From Streptomyces paludis (GTDB taxonomy: Bacteria; Actinomycetota; Actinomycetes; Streptomycetales; Streptomycetaceae), in assembly GCF_003344965.1 (NCBI RefSeq), contig NZ_CP031194.1:5580001-5644000 (forward strand): a stretch of 64,000 bases of DNA, in the 5' to 3' direction. The position numbers and the translations under genes were made by a program. Of this stretch, positions 1 through 8,491 are shown piece after piece (within the stretch, counting starts at the first letter, position 1; each line of letters opens with the position of its first letter). The notes under the pieces are model-generated. The model did not search any database, was not told where the DNA came from, and saw only the letters and a program-made list of their open reading frames with translations.

Positions 1-36
1 GTCCCGGTGACCGTATCGACGTCAGGAGGGAACTGA
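1..36 (+). CDS. 3' end of an upstream gene (possibly cslA)
   Basis: An open frame enters from the left edge and closes with TGA at 34-36, three bases before the glxA start; the glxA ribosome binding site (GGAGGG) lies inside this tail. Only about 11 codons are visible, so the product cannot be read. In Streptomyces the gene immediately upstream of glxA is usually cslA, a family 2 cellulose synthase-like glycosyltransferase, and the tight spacing fits that operon; this identity is inferred from context only. Confidence 0.35.
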   Translation, partial: VPVTVSTSGGN

Positions 37-39
37 CCC

Positions 40-2034
40 ATGCAGCAGCGGAACGCGCGGCGGAACAAGCCGCGGTACCGGCCGTCGGGGAAGCTGCGGA
101 AGACGCTGCTGGGCGGTGGCGCCCTCGTGGTGCTCCTCGGCCTCAACGCCCCCGCCGCCTACTCCTTCGCCGCCGAGAAGTACCACGCGTACAAGATCGC
201 CCAGCCCGGCTACAAGCAGCGCTACGGCTCCTGGTCGATGCTCGACGTCCCCAAGAAGTTCCGTACGAACGCGATCCACGCGGCCCTGCTGCACAGCGGC
301 AAGGTGCTGATCGTCGCGGGCTCCGGCAACAACCAGCGGAAGTTCGACGAGGGCTCCTTCGACACCATCCTCTGGAACCCGGCCGACAACTCCTTCAAGC
401 GGATCCCCACCCCCGAGGACTTCTTCTGCGCCGGCCACTCCCAGCTCCCCGACGGACGGCTGCTGGTGGCGGGCGGCACCGCGCGCTACGAGGTCCTCGA
501 CGGCGAGGTCAGCCGGGCCGGCGGCGGTATGCGCGTCAAGAACGAGAGCCCGGACCGGGCCCACACGTTCAAGAAGGGCACCCGCTTCCGCTCCCCGTCG
601 GGCATCGAGTACGTCTCCACCACCGACGTCACCGTCCCCAAGGCCAAGAAGGAGTTCCAGGTCGGCTACGGCAAGAGCGGCCGGATGCTGCCCTGGCGGA
701 CCAAGATCACGGCCGGCGAGGCCCGGGTCTTCGTGGAAGCCGTCGACAAGGGCCCCCAGGCGCTCACCACCCAGGCCGCCCAGTACGAGATCCTCGGCCT
801 CAAGGGCAAGGACGCCGACAACCTCTACGGCCTCGCGCAGAAACTCACCACCGAGAAGCAGGACTTCCAGGGCATCAAGTCGGCCTACGAGTTCGACCCC
901 AGGGCCGAGAAGTACGTCCCCGTCGACCCGATGCGCGAAGCCCGCTGGTACCCCACCCTCGTCACCCTGGACGACGGCAAGGTCCTCGCCGTCTCCGGCC
1001 TGGACGATGTCGGCGCCGTGGTCACCGGCGACAACGAGCTGTACGACCCGGCGACCAAGAAGTGGTCCCCGGGCCCCGCCCGCTACTTCCCCACCTACCC
1101 CGCGCTCTTCCTCACCAAGGGCGGCAAACTCTTCTACTCCGGCTCCAACGCCGGTTACGGGCCCGCCGACAAGGGCCGGCAGCCGGGGCTCTGGGACCTG
1201 AAGCGGAACACCTTCACCAAGGTCGACGGGCTCACCGACGCCGACCAGACCGAGACCTCCGCCTCCCTGATGCTGCCCCCGGTCCAGGACCAGCGGGTGA
1301 TGCTGCTGGGCGGCGGCGGGGTCGGCGAGTCGCCCCGGTCCACCGCCCGTACGGCCATCGTCGACCTCAACCGCGACAGCCCCGCCTTCACGGCCGGCCC
1401 GAAGCTGCCGCAGGGCACCCGCTACCTCAGCAGCGTGCTCCTCCCCGACGACACGGTCTTCACCACCGGCGGCTCCTCCGGCTACCGGGGCCGCAGCGCC
1501 AGCGACATCCTCAAGGCGCAGTTCTACGACCCCAAGGCCAACGTCTTCCGGCCGGCCGCCGACCCCACCGTCGGCCGCAACTACCACTCCGAGGCGCTGC
1601 TGCTCCCGGACGGCCGGGTCGTCACCTTCGGCTCCGACCCGCTCTTCAACGACGCCGACAACACCAAACTCGGCACCTTCGAACAGCGGGTGGAGATCTA
1701 CACCCCGCCCTATCTCCAGGGCGACAAGGGCAAGAAGGAGAACCGCCCGTCCCTCGGCTCCGGTCCCGACCGGCTCGACGCCAAGGGCCGCGCCACCTTC
1801 CGCACCCCCCACCCGGAGCGCATCGCGAAGGCCCGTCTGATGCGCCCCAGCGCCGTCACCCACACGACGGACGTGGAACAGCGCTCCGTTGACCTCAAGA
1901 TCGGCAAGGCCAAGGGCGCGGTGACCATCGAGGCGCCCAATGACCGGGCGATGGTGCCCCCGGGCTGGTACATGCTCTTCGCCACGGACACGGCGGGCGT
2001 CCCGTCGGAGGCGAAGTGGATCCAGGTCACATGA
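40..2034 (+). CDS. glxA: GlxA-type copper radical oxidase
   Basis: 664 aa, related to galactose oxidase. In Streptomyces GlxA acts outside the membrane on a glycan made at hyphal tips by CslA and is needed for tip polymer deposition and morphology (family knowledge). The N-terminus is basic, with one hydrophobic anchor at about residues 22-46, followed by kelch-type beta-propeller repeats (LPDGRLLVAGG, LDDGKVLAVSG, LPDGRVVTFG) and a C-terminal immunoglobulin-like domain. Active-site residues can be placed by motif against galactose oxidase: Cys130 (FFCAGH) and Tyr304 (ARWYPT) as the thioether-linked pair, Tyr515-His516 (RNYHSEA) and His608 (VTHTTD) as copper ligands. Start chosen at ATG 40 because GGAGGG at 25-30 sits at good distance. 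Its 3' end converges with the GH6 gene. Confidence 0.93.
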   Translation: MQQRNARRNKPRYRPSGKLRKTLLGGGALVVLLGLNAPAAYSFAAEKYHAYKIAQPGYKQRYGSWSMLDVPKKFRTNAIHAALLHSGKVLIVAGSGNNQRKFDEGSFDTILWNPADNSFKRIPTPEDFFCAGHSQLPDGRLLVAGGTARYEVLDGEVSRAGGGMRVKNESPDRAHTFKKGTRFRSPSGIEYVSTTDVTVPKAKKEFQVGYGKSGRMLPWRTKITAGEARVFVEAVDKGPQALTTQAAQYEILGLKGKDADNLYGLAQKLTTEKQDFQGIKSAYEFDPRAEKYVPVDPMREARWYPTLVTLDDGKVLAVSGLDDVGAVVTGDNELYDPATKKWSPGPARYFPTYPALFLTKGGKLFYSGSNAGYGPADKGRQPGLWDLKRNTFTKVDGLTDADQTETSASLMLPPVQDQRVMLLGGGGVGESPRSTARTAIVDLNRDSPAFTAGPKLPQGTRYLSSVLLPDDTVFTTGGSSGYRGRSASDILKAQFYDPKANVFRPAADPTVGRNYHSEALLLPDGRVVTFGSDPLFNDADNTKLGTFEQRVEIYTPPYLQGDKGKKENRPSLGSGPDRLDAKGRATFRTPHPERIAKARLMRPSAVTHTTDVEQRSVDLKIGKAKGAVTIEAPNDRAMVPPGWYMLFATDTAGVPSEAKWIQVT

Positions 2035-2103
2035 GGCACGTACGGGATGCATGGGACGTACGGGACGTACGGGCGCGGGCGGCGCCGCCCGCGCCGCCCG
2101 CCG

Positions 2104-3162
2104 TCAGCCCTTCGCCCGGCGGGCCAGGCCGAGCGCGTACTCCGGCCACCAGGTCCCGGCCGCCGGGCCGCCCCGGCACGGGCCGTCCGAATCGCCGGGG
2201 CGCTTGATCCAGAGGAAGGCGTCCACCAGCTCGTTGCCGGTGTTGGTGGTGGGCGGCGAGCCCAGGGCCCGCCCCGGCGGATTGCACCACGCCTGGTCGC
2301 GTTCGCCGGAGAGCGGGCCCGCGCCGTTGCGGCTGGTGTCGATCGTGAAGTGCGCGTCGTCCAGCAGCGAGGAGAGCTGGGTGCCGTACGTCTTGACCGT
2401 GTCGTTCGTCTGGAAGTTCGACACATTGAGGGAGAAGCCGTCGGCCGCGCCGACGCCCGCCCGCCGCAGCGCCCCGGCGAGCTTGTCCGGGTCGGTGACC
2501 CAGGCGGGGTTGCCGGCGTCCAGATAGACCCGGGTGTGCGGCTGCCGCTTGAGCCGGTCGATCGCCCCGGAGAGCAGCTCGTACCGCTCGCCCTGGTTCT
2601 CGTCCGGGGTGCAGCCGTCCGTCAGATGCGGTACGGCGTCGGGCTCCAGGATCACGATGGCGTCCGCGTCCCCGATCGCGTCGGCGAAGGCGCCGATCCA
2701 CCCGCGGTACGCGTCGGCGTCGTGCGCGCCGCCCGCCGAGTAGAGGCCGCAGTCGCGGTGCGGGATGTTGTACGCGACGAGGACCGCCGTGCGCCGGGCG
2801 GCCTTCGCGCCCCGTACCGCCTTGTGGATACGCGGCTCCGGGTCGTCCCCGGCGGGCCAGGCGGCGACCGCGCGCTCCGCGACGCGCCGCAGGATCCTGG
2901 CGTCGTCCCCGCGCCCCTGCTTCTCCCATGCCTTGACCTGGCGGGCCGCGTCGCTGTCCGGGTCCACCCAGAAGGGCGACGCGACGGCCGGAGCGGCCTC
3001 GCCCAGCACCCCGGCGGAGCCGGTCCGCCCGGACGGCTCCCGGCGGTCGCCGACGGGCGACGGGTCCGGGGAGACGGCGGAACAGCCGGCCAGGGCCAGC
3101 CCGAGGAGGGCCGCCACGAGGGCGGTCGCGGTGCGGGAGCGGTGCGGTCTGCGGCCGGACAT
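2104..3162 (-). CDS. Secreted GH6 endoglucanase lipoprotein (CslZ-like)
   Basis: 352 aa. The signal peptide ends in a lipobox LAGC with Cys27, so this is probably a lipoprotein on the outer face of the membrane. The remainder is a glycoside hydrolase family 6 domain: HRDC with Asp137, ILEPDAVPHL with the likely catalytic acid Asp175, DTSRNG, and WIKRPGDSDG with Asp326 at the position of the conserved late Asp. GH6 enzymes are inverting beta-1,4-glucanases. Position next to glxA, tail to tail, matches the Streptomyces cslA-glxA-cslZ locus, where the hydrolase is thought to trim or remodel the cellulose-like polymer. The active-site reading is from motif comparison with fungal Cel6A; substrate here is inferred. 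Confidence 0.9.
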   Translation of the reverse strand: MSGRRPHRSRTATALVAALLGLALAGCSAVSPDPSPVGDRREPSGRTGSAGVLGEAAPAVASPFWVDPDSDAARQVKAWEKQGRGDDARILRRVAERAVAAWPAGDDPEPRIHKAVRGAKAARRTAVLVAYNIPHRDCGLYSAGGAHDADAYRGWIGAFADAIGDADAIVILEPDAVPHLTDGCTPDENQGERYELLSGAIDRLKRQPHTRVYLDAGNPAWVTDPDKLAGALRRAGVGAADGFSLNVSNFQTNDTVKTYGTQLSSLLDDAHFTIDTSRNGAGPLSGERDQAWCNPPGRALGSPPTTNTGNELVDAFLWIKRPGDSDGPCRGGPAAGTWWPEYALGLARRAKG

Positions 3163-3258
3163 CCATACCCCTCAAAGAAGGCTGGGGAGCGACGGGGAGC
3201 GCACATGGGGCTGGGGCGCGCACGGGAATGGCAAGACCGGCATATCGTTACATAACGC

Positions 3259-4257
3259 TCAGTCGGTTCCGGGATGCGACACCGCGAGGGCGATCCCCAG
3301 CGGCGTCCGCTCGTACAGCACCTGGTGTCCGTACCGCCGCGAGGTCAGCAGCCCCGCCTCGCGCAGCACCGACAGATGCTCCGACACGGAGGAGGCCGCG
3401 AGCCCGAGCAGCCGCGCGAGCGCGGTGGTGGAGGCCGGCGCGTCGAGCGCGCACAGCACCTGGGCCCGCGCGCGGCCCAGCAGCCGGGCGAGCGCCTCGG
3501 GCGTACGGTCGGACGGCTCCGTCCACAGGCCGCCGACGCCGCGCACCGGATAGACCACGGCCGGCTGCCACGGCGGCCGGAACCCGCTCACCACCCGGGG
3601 CCAGCAGAAGACGCTCGGCATCAGCACGAGCCCGTCGCCGCCGAGCACGCGCGCGTGGCTGCCGTTCACCCCGGTGATGGTCAGGGTGGACCCGCCGGTC
3701 CAGCTCAGCTGCGGGCTCAGCTCCCCGATCAGCCGCTCGAAGCCGCCTTCCGCCCACCGCCGCGAACGGTAGGCCACATCGGCCTCCAGCAGGGTGCGCA
3801 GCCGGGGCCACTCCGGCTCGACGAGCACCCGCCACGCCCGCTCCAGCAGCCCGGCCAGCTCGGCCACGGCCCGCGCCGGATCCGCCAGCATCGCCCGCCC
3901 GGCGGGGCTGTCCGTGGCGCCCGGGGTGTCGGCGAGCGCCAGGGCGATATCGGCCCGGGCCGTCTCCGGGTCGGTGGCGCGGACGGCCGCGATCTCGTCC
4001 TCGAAGAGGGCCCCGGGCCCCGGCGGGACCTGGCTGAGGAAGTCGGGGTTGTGGCCGAACTCCGGCATCAGCAGATGCAGCGGGCGCAGCTCCAGACTGT
4101 CGGCGGCGGCCCGGATCCGGCGCAGCCAGGGCAGGTGGTAGCCGTGCCGTTCGGGCCGGGCGAGGGTGCGTACGGCCTCCTGGGTCTCCCAGAGCGGTGA
4201 GACGGCGAAGCGGCAGCGGAGCAGATCGCTCTCGGCGAAGTGGAGATGGAAGGGCAC
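3259..4257 (-). CDS. ArsR-type transcriptional regulator with DUF5937-like N-terminal region
   Basis: 332 aa. The last 80 residues form a winged helix of the ArsR type (LARLLGLAASSVSEHLSVLREAGLL, then a RYGHQVLYERT wing). The first 240 residues resemble the DUF5937 region found in front of such helices in actinobacteria, whose function is unknown. The frame stays open far upstream, but that part is antisense to the MFS gene; GTG at 4257 was chosen because it begins the conserved PFHLHFAESDLLRCRF stretch and leaves a 111-bp divergent intergenic region. It is transcribed away from the MFS gene, so it probably represses that exporter; the inducer is unknown. Confidence 0.85.
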   Translation of the reverse strand: MPFHLHFAESDLLRCRFAVSPLWETQEAVRTLARPERHGYHLPWLRRIRAAADSLELRPLHLLMPEFGHNPDFLSQVPPGPGALFEDEIAAVRATDPETARADIALALADTPGATDSPAGRAMLADPARAVAELAGLLERAWRVLVEPEWPRLRTLLEADVAYRSRRWAEGGFERLIGELSPQLSWTGGSTLTITGVNGSHARVLGGDGLVLMPSVFCWPRVVSGFRPPWQPAVVYPVRGVGGLWTEPSDRTPEALARLLGRARAQVLCALDAPASTTALARLLGLAASSVSEHLSVLREAGLLTSRRYGHQVLYERTPLGIALAVSHPGTD

Positions 4258-4368
4258 GGTGGCGGACGCTCTCGGACGGGGGAGAAGGGGAAGGCCGTTG
4301 CGGGCCGGAAGATTCGGTTCGGGCCGAAAGTCTATGGCCGGGCGCGGTCGCTCCCTCAGTCTGTGGCC

Positions 4369-5673
4369 ATGTCCAAGAACGCATCCCCCGGCGGGTACCG
4401 GGCCGTCTTCGCCGTGCGCGAGTTCCGTTATGTCTTCGCCGCGCATCTGCTCTCGCTGCTCGGGGTGGTCGTGAGCGAGATCGCGCTGACCTATCTCGTC
4501 TACGTGCTCACCCGCTCCCCGCTGCTCAGCGCGCTCACCTTCGCCCTCGGCATGCTGCCGTACCTCATCGGCGGGACCCTCTTCGCCGGGGTGGCCGACC
4601 GCTATCCGGCCCGGCGGGTGCTGGTGGTCTGCGATCTGCTCTGCGCCGTCTGTGTCGGGCTGATGGTGCTGCCCGGCACCCCGATCGCGGGGCTGCTGGC
4701 GCTGCGCTGTGTGGTCGCCGCCGTCGCGCCGGTCTTCACCGGGACCAGGATGGCCGCGCTCACCGACATCCTCGGCGACGGCGACCCGTACGTACTGGGG
4801 CGTTCGCTCCTGCGGCTCGTCTCGCAGGGCGCGATGCTCGCCGGGTTCGGGGTGGGCGGGGTGCTGCTGGCCGTGGTGCCCGCGCGCGGGGCGATCGCCA
4901 TCACGTTCGGCACGTTCCTCTGCTCGGCCGCGCTGCTGCGCTTCGGGACGCGGGCCCGGCCGGCCAGGAGTACGGGCAACGGCGGTGCGCTGCTGGGGGA
5001 TTCGCTGGGCGCTGCCCGGCTGCTGCTCGGTGACCGCCGGACGCGGGCGCTGCTGCTGCTCTTCTGGGTCCCGGCCATGTTCGCGGTCGCCCCGGAGGCC
5101 CTTGTCGCGCCGTACGCCGACTCCCTGGGGGTGGGTCCCGCGGCGCTGGGGCTGCTGATGTGCGCGATTCCGGTGGGGCACATCGGGGCGGAGCTGTACG
5201 TCGGGGCGCGGCTCTCGCCGCGGGCCCGGGGCCGGATCGTCCTGCCGATCGCCGCCACCGGGCTGCTGCCCCTGCTGGTGTACGCGGCCGAGCCCGGCCT
5301 CGGCTGGGCGCTGGCGGCGCTCGCGCTGTCCGGGGTGGGGGCCGCGTATGTCGTCGGTCTCGACCGGTGGTTCGTGGACGCGGTCCCCGAGGAGCTGCGC
5401 GGCCGGGCGATGACCCTGCTCACGGCGGGTCTGATGACGATCCAGGGCCTCGGTATGGCGCTGGCCGGTCTCGCCGCCGAGTTCTTCCCGGTCCATCAGG
5501 TGGTGGCCGGGGCCGGCGTGCTCGGGACGCTCTGCTGCCTCGTGCTCGTACGCGAGGTACGGCAGGTACGGCGGACCGCCGGGGCGGGGGCCGTGGTATC
5601 CGGGTCCGGGGCGTCCGCGGCCGGGGTGGCCGAAGGGCGAGACGGGGCTGATCACTCTGTGGCCAGTGGGTAA
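4369..5673 (+). CDS. MFS efflux transporter
   Basis: 434 aa with about 12 hydrophobic segments, of the drug-exporter MFS type with a GVADRYPARRVLVVCD motif A loop between helices 2 and 3. Start ATG 4369 (MSKNASPGG) is preferred over an upstream in-frame ATG at 4240, which would overlap the divergent ArsR gene. The C-terminal tail after the last helix is low-complexity Gly/Ala/Ser. It is divergent from the ArsR-type regulator at 3259-4257, a common regulator/exporter arrangement. The MarR gene downstream starts only 10 nt after the stop. Substrate cannot be told from sequence. Confidence 0.87.
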   Translation: MSKNASPGGYRAVFAVREFRYVFAAHLLSLLGVVVSEIALTYLVYVLTRSPLLSALTFALGMLPYLIGGTLFAGVADRYPARRVLVVCDLLCAVCVGLMVLPGTPIAGLLALRCVVAAVAPVFTGTRMAALTDILGDGDPYVLGRSLLRLVSQGAMLAGFGVGGVLLAVVPARGAIAITFGTFLCSAALLRFGTRARPARSTGNGGALLGDSLGAARLLLGDRRTRALLLLFWVPAMFAVAPEALVAPYADSLGVGPAALGLLMCAIPVGHIGAELYVGARLSPRARGRIVLPIAATGLLPLLVYAAEPGLGWALAALALSGVGAAYVVGLDRWFVDAVPEELRGRAMTLLTAGLMTIQGLGMALAGLAAEFFPVHQVVAGAGVLGTLCCLVLVREVRQVRRTAGAGAVVSGSGASAAGVAEGRDGADHSVASG

Positions 5674-5683
5674 GGTCGACGGC

Positions 5684-6190
5684 GTGTCAAAGCCGCTCAG
5701 TCTCCCCTTCGACCCGATCGCGCGCGCCGACGAACTCTGGCGGCAGCGCTGGGGACCCGTCCCCTCGATGGCCGCGATCACCTCGGTCATGCGCGCGCAC
5801 CAGATCCTGCTCGCCGGGGTCGACGCGGTCGTCAAACCGTACGGACTGACCTTCGCGCGGTACGAGGCGCTGGTGCTGCTGACCTTCTCCAAGGCGGGCG
5901 AACTGCCGATGTCGAAGATCGGCGAGCGGCTGATGGTGCATCCGACGTCGGTCACCAACACCGTGGACCGGCTGGTCACGGCCGGTCTCGTCGACAAGCG
6001 CCCCAACCCCGCCGACGGCCGCGGCACCCTCGCCTCGATCACCGACAAGGGGCGCGAGGTGGTCGAGTCGGCCACCCGGGATCTGATGGAGATGGACTTC
6101 GGGCTGGGGGCGTACGACGCGGAGGAGTGCGCGGAGATCTTCGCGATGCTCCGTCCGCTGCGGGTCGCGGCGCGGGACTTCGAGGAGTAG
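5684..6190 (+). CDS. MarR-family transcriptional regulator
   Basis: 168 aa. A MarR winged helix is clear: PMSKIGERLMVHPTSVTNTV as the recognition region, followed by LVDKRPNPADGRG, the usual beta-hairpin wing with Asp and Arg. Start GTG 5684 (VSKPLSLPFDP) is preferred; a GTG at 5666 in the same frame would overlap the end of the MFS gene. It precedes a DUF3817 membrane protein. The target is unknown; the MFS gene just upstream and the genes just downstream are the natural candidates. Confidence 0.87.
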   Translation: MSKPLSLPFDPIARADELWRQRWGPVPSMAAITSVMRAHQILLAGVDAVVKPYGLTFARYEALVLLTFSKAGELPMSKIGERLMVHPTSVTNTVDRLVTAGLVDKRPNPADGRGTLASITDKGREVVESATRDLMEMDFGLGAYDAEECAEIFAMLRPLRVAARDFEE

Positions 6191-6277
6191 GCGAGCGCGG
6201 AAGCAGCGGCAGGGGAGCGGGAGAGCGGTGGCAGGGGCGGGCGAAGATCGTCCCATGTGCCCCGTTAGGCTCGCCCC

Positions 6278-6604
6278 ATGAAGTCAAATGTGCTGTCGCG
6301 CTACCGGGTGATGGCGTACGTCACCGCCGTATGGCTGCTGGTCTTCACCGTGGCGATCATCCTGAAGTACGGGTTCGACACCGGTGACACGATGCTGATC
6401 TCCCAGATCCACGGCGTCCTGTACATCGTCTACGTGGTCTTCGCGTTCGATCTGGGCTCCAAGGCCAAGTGGTCGTTTGGGAAGCTGCTCTGGGTGCTCG
6501 CCGTGGGCTGTATCCCCGCCGCGTCGTTCTTCGTCGAGCCGAAGATCACCCGGGAGATCCGGCCCCTGCTGACCGACCGCGCTCCGGTGGCGGCCGAGGC
6601 GTAG
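6278..6604 (+). CDS. DUF3817 small integral membrane protein
   Basis: 108 aa with three hydrophobic segments (about residues 10-30, 42-60, 68-86), matching the DUF3817 family of actinobacterial membrane proteins: MAYVTAVWLLVFTVAIILKY near the start and the HGVLYIVYVVFAFDL core. No function is established for the family. It lies between a MarR regulator and the acyl-CoA mutase gene; the 96-bp gap after it contains the palindromic site at 6669-6692, so it is probably not co-transcribed with the mutase from one promoter. Confidence 0.84.
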   Translation: MKSNVLSRYRVMAYVTAVWLLVFTVAIILKYGFDTGDTMLISQIHGVLYIVYVVFAFDLGSKAKWSFGKLLWVLAVGCIPAASFFVEPKITREIRPLLTDRAPVAAEA

Positions 6605-6668
6605 GGCGCGCGGCCCCTTCCCCCTCCCTCCGCCCGCGCGGTGAACGCGTGGGCGGTTTCCCATCGAC

Positions 6669-6692
6669 ATTTACTAGGACGTCCTAGTAAAT
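6669..6692. promoter_or_regulatory. 24-bp perfect palindrome, probable operator of the mutase gene
   Basis: The core reads TTACTAGGACGTCCTAGTAA (6671-6690) and pairing extends two more bases on each side, with no spacer. It ends eight bases before the start codon of the mutase at 6701, so a bound dimer would block transcription or initiation. Perfect 24-bp symmetry in GC-rich DNA is very unlikely by chance and the centre is notably AT-flanked. The binding protein is not known; the nearby MarR gene is one candidate. Confidence 0.75.
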
Positions 6693-6700
6693 TTGAAAGC

Positions 6701-8437
6701 ATGAACACCGAAGCGACCGGCGCGGCCGACATCACCGACGCGATCGACGCGATCGAGGAGGGCCGCCGCCGCTGGCAGGCCCGCTACGACAAGGCCCGCA
6801 AGCGCGACGCGGACTTCACGACGCTCTCCGGCGATCCGGTGGAGCCGGTCTACGGGCCCCGGCCCGGTGACACGTACGAGGGATTCGAGCGGATCGGCTG
6901 GCCCGGCGAGTACCCGTTCACCCGCGGTCTCCACCCGACCGGCTACCGCGGCCGGACGTGGACCATCCGCCAGTTCGCCGGCTTCGGCAACGCCCTCCAG
7001 ACCAACGAGCGGTACAAGAAGATCCTCGCCAACGGCGGCGGCGGACTCTCCGTCGCCTTCGACATGCCCACGCTCATGGGCCGCGACTCCGACGACCCGC
7101 GCGCCCTCGGCGAGGTCGGCCACTGCGGGGTCGCCATCGACTCGGCCGCCGACATGGAGATCCTCTTCGGCGACATCCCGCTCGGGGACGTCACCACCTC
7201 CATGACGATCAGCGGCCCGGCGGTCCCGGTCTTCTGCATGTACCTCGTCGCGGCGGAGCGCCAGGGCGTCGACCCGGCCGTCCTCAACGGCACGCTCCAG
7301 ACCGACATCTTCAAGGAGTACATCGCCCAGAAGGAGTGGCTCTTCCAGCCCGAGCCCCATCTGCGGCTGATCGGGGACCTGATGGAGCACTGCGCCGTCG
7401 CCATCCCCGCCTACAAGCCGCTCTCCGTCTCCGGCTACCACATCCGCGAGGCGGGCGCGACGGCCGCGCAGGAGCTGGCGTACACCCTCGCGGACGGCTT
7501 CGGCTATGTGGAGCTGGGGCTGAGCCGGGGCCTGGACGTGGATGTCTTCGCGCCCGGCCTCTCCTTCTTCTTCGACGCGCACCTCGACTTCTTCGAGGAG
7601 ATCGCCAAGTTCCGCGCGGCCCGCCGGATCTGGGCGCGCTGGATGCGGGACGTGTACGGCGCCCGGACCGACAAGGCGCAGTGGCTCCGCTTCCACACCC
7701 AGACCGCCGGTGTCTCGCTCACCGCGCAGCAGCCGTACAACAACGTCGTACGGACGGCCGTGGAGGCCCTGTCGGCGGTCCTGGGCGGCACGAACTCGCT
7801 GCACACCAACGCGCTCGACGAGACCCTCGCCCTGCCCAGCGAGCAGGCCGCCGAGATCGCGCTCCGCACCCAGCAGGTGCTGATGGAGGAGACCGGCGTC
7901 GCGAACGTGGCCGACCCGCTCGGCGGCTCCTGGTACGTGGAGCAGCTCACGGACCGGATCGAGGCCGACGCCGAGAAGATCTTCGAGCAGATCAAGGAGC
8001 GCGGCCGGCGCGCCCACCCGGACGGGCTGCACCCCATCGGCCCCGTCACCTCCGGGATCCTGCGCGGTATCGAGGACGGCTGGTTCACCGGCGAGATCGC
8101 CGAGTCGGCGTTCCAGTACCAGCGCGCGCTGGAGAAGGGGGACAAGCGGGTCGTCGGCGTCAACGCCCACCACGGCTCGGTCACCGGCGACCTGGAGATC
8201 CTGCGCGTCAGCCACGAGGTCGAGCGCGACCAGGTACGGGTGCTGGGCGAGCGCAGGGCCGCCCGCGACGACGCCCGGGTCCGTACGGCGCTCGCGGAGA
8301 TGCTGACGGCGGCCCGTACGGGCGCCAACATGATCGCCCCGATGCTGGCGGCGGTCCGGGCGGAGGCGACGCTGGGCGAGATCTGCGGCGTCCTGCGCGA
8401 CGAGTGGGGCGTCTACACGGAGCCGCCCGGCTTCTAG
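6701..8437 (+). CDS. icmA: Acyl-CoA mutase large subunit, isobutyryl-CoA mutase type
   Basis: 578 aa, the substrate-binding TIM-barrel half of an adenosylcobalamin acyl-CoA mutase, without a C-terminal B12-binding domain. Two specificity residues decide the type: Phe92 in TIRQFAGF and Gln210 in YIAQKEW. Methylmalonyl-CoA mutase has Tyr and Arg there, 118 residues apart; isobutyryl-CoA mutase has Phe and Gln, also 118 apart, and the spacing here is exactly 118. The predicted reaction is interconversion of isobutyryl-CoA and n-butyryl-CoA, linking valine catabolism and polyketide starter supply. A separate small cobalamin-binding subunit (IcmB) is required and is not in the window. ATG 6701 is chosen over upstream starts because the palindromic site lies just before it; the SD is weak (GAAAG). 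Confidence 0.92.
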   Translation: MNTEATGAADITDAIDAIEEGRRRWQARYDKARKRDADFTTLSGDPVEPVYGPRPGDTYEGFERIGWPGEYPFTRGLHPTGYRGRTWTIRQFAGFGNALQTNERYKKILANGGGGLSVAFDMPTLMGRDSDDPRALGEVGHCGVAIDSAADMEILFGDIPLGDVTTSMTISGPAVPVFCMYLVAAERQGVDPAVLNGTLQTDIFKEYIAQKEWLFQPEPHLRLIGDLMEHCAVAIPAYKPLSVSGYHIREAGATAAQELAYTLADGFGYVELGLSRGLDVDVFAPGLSFFFDAHLDFFEEIAKFRAARRIWARWMRDVYGARTDKAQWLRFHTQTAGVSLTAQQPYNNVVRTAVEALSAVLGGTNSLHTNALDETLALPSEQAAEIALRTQQVLMEETGVANVADPLGGSWYVEQLTDRIEADAEKIFEQIKERGRRAHPDGLHPIGPVTSGILRGIEDGWFTGEIAESAFQYQRALEKGDKRVVGVNAHHGSVTGDLEILRVSHEVERDQVRVLGERRAARDDARVRTALAEMLTAARTGANMIAPMLAAVRAEATLGEICGVLRDEWGVYTEPPGF

Positions 8438-8461
8438 GTCACTCTGCGGCATATCGGGCAA

Positions 8462-8480
8462 TAGCTCTCACGCAGAGCTA
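8462..8480. promoter_or_regulatory. Inverted repeat, probable MarR operator
   Basis: TAGCTCT and AGAGCTA form perfect 7-bp arms around a 5-nt spacer, ending 11 bp before the start of the MarR gene at 8492. Size and position are typical of an autoregulatory MarR site that would control the whole marR-ABC exporter operon. Confidence 0.65.
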
Positions 8481-8491
8481 AACTGGACGGC

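Noticed and set aside
22..2052. 676-codon open frame on the minus strand opposite glxA
   Set aside because: It is an antisense shadow caused by GC-rich third positions; the plus-strand protein has full oxidase motifs.
3259..6075. Minus-strand frame open for 938 codons through the ArsR gene and beyond
   Set aside because: Only the first third (to 4257) is a recognisable protein; the rest is antisense to the MFS and MarR genes and has no motif.
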